Shown: piece after piece, positions 61,914-64,000 of the stretch | How positions within the stretch are numbered: position 1 is the stretch's first letter | How the letters are laid out: every line of letters begins with the position of its first letter | Source: Clostridium intestinale DSM 6191 | Lineage (GTDB): Bacteria > Bacillota > Clostridia > Clostridiales > Clostridiaceae | Direction of reading: 5' to 3' | NCBI RefSeq assembly: GCF_900130055.1 | Contig: NZ_FQXU01000013.1 | Coordinates: forward strand, 55,628 to 119,627 | Length of the DNA stretch: 64,000 bases | The notes under the pieces: model-generated | Told to the model about the DNA's origin: nothing | The model's database searches: none | What the model saw: the letters and a program-made list of their open reading frames with translations, nothing else | Program-made: the position numbers and the translations under genes

Positions 61914-62274
61914 TTAATTTTTCCTCCAATACCTTTAATAAATATTTAGAAATATCCTCTTTGTTCATTCCAAGTTCCTTCATTTCATCAACAAATCTTT
62001 CTGTGTATCTTTGAGCCTGGGTATCCTTAAGTTCCTTCAAAATATCATCTCCATCAACAATAAATGTTCCTATTCCTCTTTGAGAATATGTTATTCCTTC
62101 CCTTTCAAGCTCCTGAAAAACTCTCTGTACGGTATTAGGATTAACTTTAAAATTCTCTGAGAATTCCCTGACAGATGGCATTTTATCTCCCCCCTTAAGC
62201 CTTCCAGATACTATATCAGCCTTAATTTTTTGTATAATTTGCATATAAATCGGCGTACTTTCATTAAATTTCAT
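61900..62274 (-). CDS. GntR-family regulator, YtrA subfamily
   Basis: 124 residues: winged helix TPIYMQIIQKIKADIVSGRLKGGDKMPSVREFSENFKVNPNTVQRVFQELEREG (residues 8-61), followed by a short helical dimerisation tail, as in YtrA. It heads the GntR-ATPase-permease operon and probably represses it through the repeat at 62303-62326. Confidence 0.93.
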   Translation of the reverse strand: MKFNESTPIYMQIIQKIKADIVSGRLKGGDKMPSVREFSENFKVNPNTVQRVFQELEREGITYSQRGIGTFIVDGDDILKELKDTQAQRYTERFVDEMKELGMNKEDISKYLLKVLEEKLNENS

Positions 62275-62302
62275 AGCTGTTACAGCTCCTATCTATATTA
62301 CT

Positions 62303-62342
62303 AGTGTACCACTATGATAATACACTCGCATTTTAATGTCAA
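62303..62342 (-). promoter_or_regulatory. Promoter and operator of the GntR-ABC operon
   Basis: Minus strand TTGACA (62337-62342), 17-base spacer and TATCAT (62314-62319). The inverted repeat AGTGTA-12-TACACT (62303-62326) overlaps the -10 box and is a likely YtrA-type operator. Confidence 0.75.
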
Positions 62343-62370
62343 TAGGTTCCATAAAAATTCTTTAGATAAT

Positions 62371-62412
62371 TTTAAAAGCTACTATGAAGAAATCTCCTCA
62401 TAGTAGCTTTTA
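62371..62412 (-). terminator. Rho-independent terminator
   Basis: 14-bp arms AAAAGCTACTATGA / TCATAGTAGCTTTT with a 10-base loop, directly after the AEC permease gene. Confidence 0.82.
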
Positions 62413-62421
62413 AACTAATTT

Positions 62422-63333
62422 TTATGTAAATAACACTAATAAACCTGTCATTACGCAAATTGAAATTATAATACTTATTGAATTAGATAGAGCTGGCGCT
62501 GGATTATCTGGATCTATCATTTTACTATAAACTGCTGAAATTGTTGATAGGGGCGCAAATAAAATAAGAATAATCATTTGTTTGGCTAAAATAGGAAGTG
62601 GTATTAAAAAATATACTAATACTGCTATTATAATATTTCCCATGTACCTAGTACCTAATATCTTCATAACAGATTTAGCTTGCTGTTTAGTAATATTTAT
62701 CTCTAACATAATCCCAATCATAAGCATTGCAAGAAACCCATTAGCATTTCCAATCATGGCTGCTATAGAAATAACTTCTTTTGGAATCACTATTTTAAAA
62801 ATTGAAAGAATAAGCAAAAGAAGATATATATCAAATGGGAAAGATTTAAACAAAACCTTAAATAGATTTTTAAAGTTTATTCTCCCATTGCCTTCAACTT
62901 CATTTTTTGCAAATGCATAAGAACCACCTAAAACCATAAAGGAATTTCCTATATCAAACATACACATATAAACAAGAGCTAAGGGTTCAAAAAAACTTGC
63001 TGCAAAAGGAATAGCAAAATTACCAACATTATAGCCTGTACAATTAATCATATTAATTGCTTTTCCAATAGAAGAATTTTTATAACTTGTAAATTTAGAA
63101 AAATATAAATTAAATAAATTACTTAAAAACCCTACCAAAATTATTATAATTGCTGAATAATTTATACTCATTCCACTTGCTCCAGATATTAAAGCTGCTG
63201 GAAGAGTTATATTCATAATTATCTTAGATAAAAAAATCCCATCATCTCTCTTAAAAAATCCTTTTCTCTTAAGCATGTACCCAATAAAAATAATAAAAAT
63301 AAATCCTGCTGATTTAACCAATACTGCTTCCAT
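62422..63333 (-). CDS. AEC-family (auxin efflux carrier-like) transporter
   Basis: 303 residues from the ATG at 63333 (AAAGG 8 bases upstream). Ten predicted helices in two five-helix halves, with the N-terminal GYMLKRKGFFKRDDGIFLSKIIMNITLPAALISGA typical of AEC permeases such as malate or other organic-acid carriers, and the broken helix GYNVGNFAIPFAASFF. Substrate unknown. Single gene with terminator. Confidence 0.9.
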   Translation of the reverse strand: MEAVLVKSAGFIFIIFIGYMLKRKGFFKRDDGIFLSKIIMNITLPAALISGASGMSINYSAIIIILVGFLSNLFNLYFSKFTSYKNSSIGKAINMINCTGYNVGNFAIPFAASFFEPLALVYMCMFDIGNSFMVLGGSYAFAKNEVEGNGRINFKNLFKVLFKSFPFDIYLLLLILSIFKIVIPKEVISIAAMIGNANGFLAMLMIGIMLEINITKQQAKSVMKILGTRYMGNIIIAVLVYFLIPLPILAKQMIILILFAPLSTISAVYSKMIDPDNPAPALSNSISIIISICVMTGLLVLFT

Positions 63334-63520
63334 TCTCATCACCTTTCTTCTTTTAAACTATAACTTCTACTTAATATTTTCTACATCTATTTCTATAAAT
63401 AATTTCAATAGCTCTTATTATAACATTAATTCACTCGTATTGTTTTCAAAATCAGCAATTGCATACTTTAGAGGATTCTTCCTTAATCACCTTACTTTTA
63501 ATTTCTGATTTTCTAAACTT

Positions 63521-63596
63521 CTGATGTTCTGATGTTTTGATGTTTTGCGCAATTACGCAATTACGCAATTGCGCAATTGATTAATTGCGCATTGAT
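63521..63596. repeat. 8-bp periodic repeat array next to the IS200 end
   Basis: Three CTGATGTT-like octamers (63521-63544) pass into GCAATTAC-like octamers (63549-63596, copies GCAATTAC, GCAATTAC, GCAATTGC, GCAATTGA, TTAATTGC, GCATTGAT). GCGCAATT/AATTGCGC forms a perfect hairpin inside. No coding frame. The rest of 63343-63650 is plain AT-rich sequence with nothing further recognised. Confidence 0.85.
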
Positions 63597-63655
63597 TTAT
63601 TATAATGAAATAGATTTATCTTAAGAAGCTTAAAGAGTTAAACTTATCTACTGAG

Positions 63656-63780
63656 TCAAGTACCACCGGCTCAGCCGGAGGCTTGATTAAGCCCTATAAG
63701 GGCATGATACTGGCGGCGCTACTCGCGCTCTGAAAAACCGCCAATCGCAAAACTTTTTCAGCGGCCACCTATAAGGTGGC
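63656..63780. repeat. GC-rich hairpin cluster, subterminal region of the IS200-like element
   Basis: Four stems in 125 bases: TCAAG...TTGA enclosing CCGGCT/AGCCGG (63656-63686), GCCC-TATAA-GGGC (63691-63703), TGGCGG/CCGCCA (63711-63743) and GCCACC-TATAA-GGTGGC (63764-63780). Such hairpins downstream of tnpA are recognition structures of IS200/IS605 transposition; the GC content contrasts with the surroundings. Confidence 0.7.
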
Positions 63781-63784
63781 TATT

Positions 63785-64000
63785 TTATTTGCTTACTTTT
63801 GCTTGCTCTCCCGTAAACGGGTCGATATATTCTTTCATACTTATTTGCTCTGCTAACTGATCTTCTTGTAACTGATTTTGTATATATTTTGTTATCGCAT
63901 TTTTATTTCTTCCAACTGTATCTATATAATATCCTCTGCACCAAAAGTGTCTATTCCCATATTTATATTTTAGATTTGCAAATCTATCAAATATCATTAG
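63785..64000 (-). CDS. tnpA: IS200-type Y1 transposase TnpA (C-terminal part)
   Basis: The last ~72 residues of the single-strand transposase TnpA; the frame stays open past the edge (the final codon visible gives Leu before MIFDRF). The segment HFWCRGYYIDTVGRNKNAITKYI holds the catalytic tyrosine helix of Y1 transposases. The C-terminus EYIDPFTGEQAKVSK is typical of clostridial IS200 proteins. It cuts and rejoins single-stranded DNA at hairpin-marked ends. Whether the gene is intact outside the window is unknown. Confidence 0.92.
   Translation of the reverse strand, partial: LMIFDRFANLKYKYGNRHFWCRGYYIDTVGRNKNAITKYIQNQLQEDQLAEQISMKEYIDPFTGEQAKVSK

Larger units (their letters stand above)
63650..64000 (-). 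mobile_element. IS200/IS605-family insertion sequence, truncated by the window edge
   Basis: Comprises the 3' part of tnpA and the hairpin-rich end behind it. The outer boundary is judged from the change in base composition near 63650 and the first hairpin; the exact end cannot be fixed without the other end. No tnpB is seen downstream of tnpA, so it is of the IS200 (tnpA only) type on this side. Confidence 0.75.

Noticed and set aside
63343..63520. Promoter or gene between the AEC permease and the octamer array
   Set aside because: Only AT-rich sequence; no frame with a ribosome site and no convincing -35/-10 pair.

Overview
The window is AT-rich (roughly 28-30% GC by eye) Clostridium sensu stricto-type chromosomal DNA. 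The signs are strong AGGAGG ribosome sites, frequent GTG/TTG starts, Csp-type subtilases, the polA-coaE-transglycosylase order and many clostridial ABC/two-component operons. It is mostly a core/accessory mosaic. Its only clear transposon is a truncated IS200/IS605-type tnpA at the right edge.

Layout. 1-2.9 kb: 5' part of a response regulator, two small exported proteins, a class V aminotransferase-like enzyme and tRNA-Leu(GAG). 3-8 kb (minus): polA, coaE, a membrane-anchored lytic transglycosylase and a GH8-like protein in one run. 8.1-11.7 kb: M29 aminopeptidase, a kinase-like protein, an unknown protein and a YhaM-type HD nuclease. 11.7-13.2 kb: a gene-poor stretch with three small proteins and, at 12571-12940, a roughly 370-nt highly structured RNA with its own -10 box, an 18-bp closing helix and a terminal U-run. 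I regard this as the most novel item. 13.2-16 kb: alpha/beta hydrolase, two GNAT enzymes and a small protein. 16.1-24.9 kb (minus): two adjacent genes encoding five Csp-like subtilase domains, four of them fused in one 2336-residue protein and all with an intact Asp/His/Ser triad. 25-33 kb: GNAT enzymes, a membrane HExxH protein, an esterase, a BcrAB-like ABC exporter behind a two-component system, and a PHP phosphatase. 33-41 kb: an FMN-binding-like lipoprotein, queG and two FtsX-type ABC systems, one with a TetR regulator. 41.1-41.7 kb: palindromic modular repeats and an 11-copy octamer array. 41.7-48.5 kb: WYL regulator, nucleotidase, DUF2238-like membrane protein, larA, a chemoreceptor and TetR. 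48.6-60.2 kb (minus): a complete reductive pyrimidine degradation locus. 60.4-64 kb: a GntR-controlled ABC exporter, an AEC permease, more octamer repeats and IS200 DNA.

How the genes work together. The 48.6-60.2 kb locus should import a pyrimidine-type substrate (NMT1-like binding protein, two permeases, ATPase) and reduce it (PydA). The ring is then opened (PydB) and decarbamoylated (PydC), and the beta-alanine is transaminated and the semialdehyde reduced to 3-hydroxypropionate. A PucR-family protein is the likely regulator. Between pucR and the catabolic genes lie a promoter with an inverted repeat in its spacer and a terminator hairpin, which suggests control of both initiation and elongation. 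PydA here carries the N-terminal double Fe-S domain of large DPDs directly joined to the FMN and ferredoxin domains, without an NADPH/FAD module.

All functional assignments come from reading motifs; no database search was possible.
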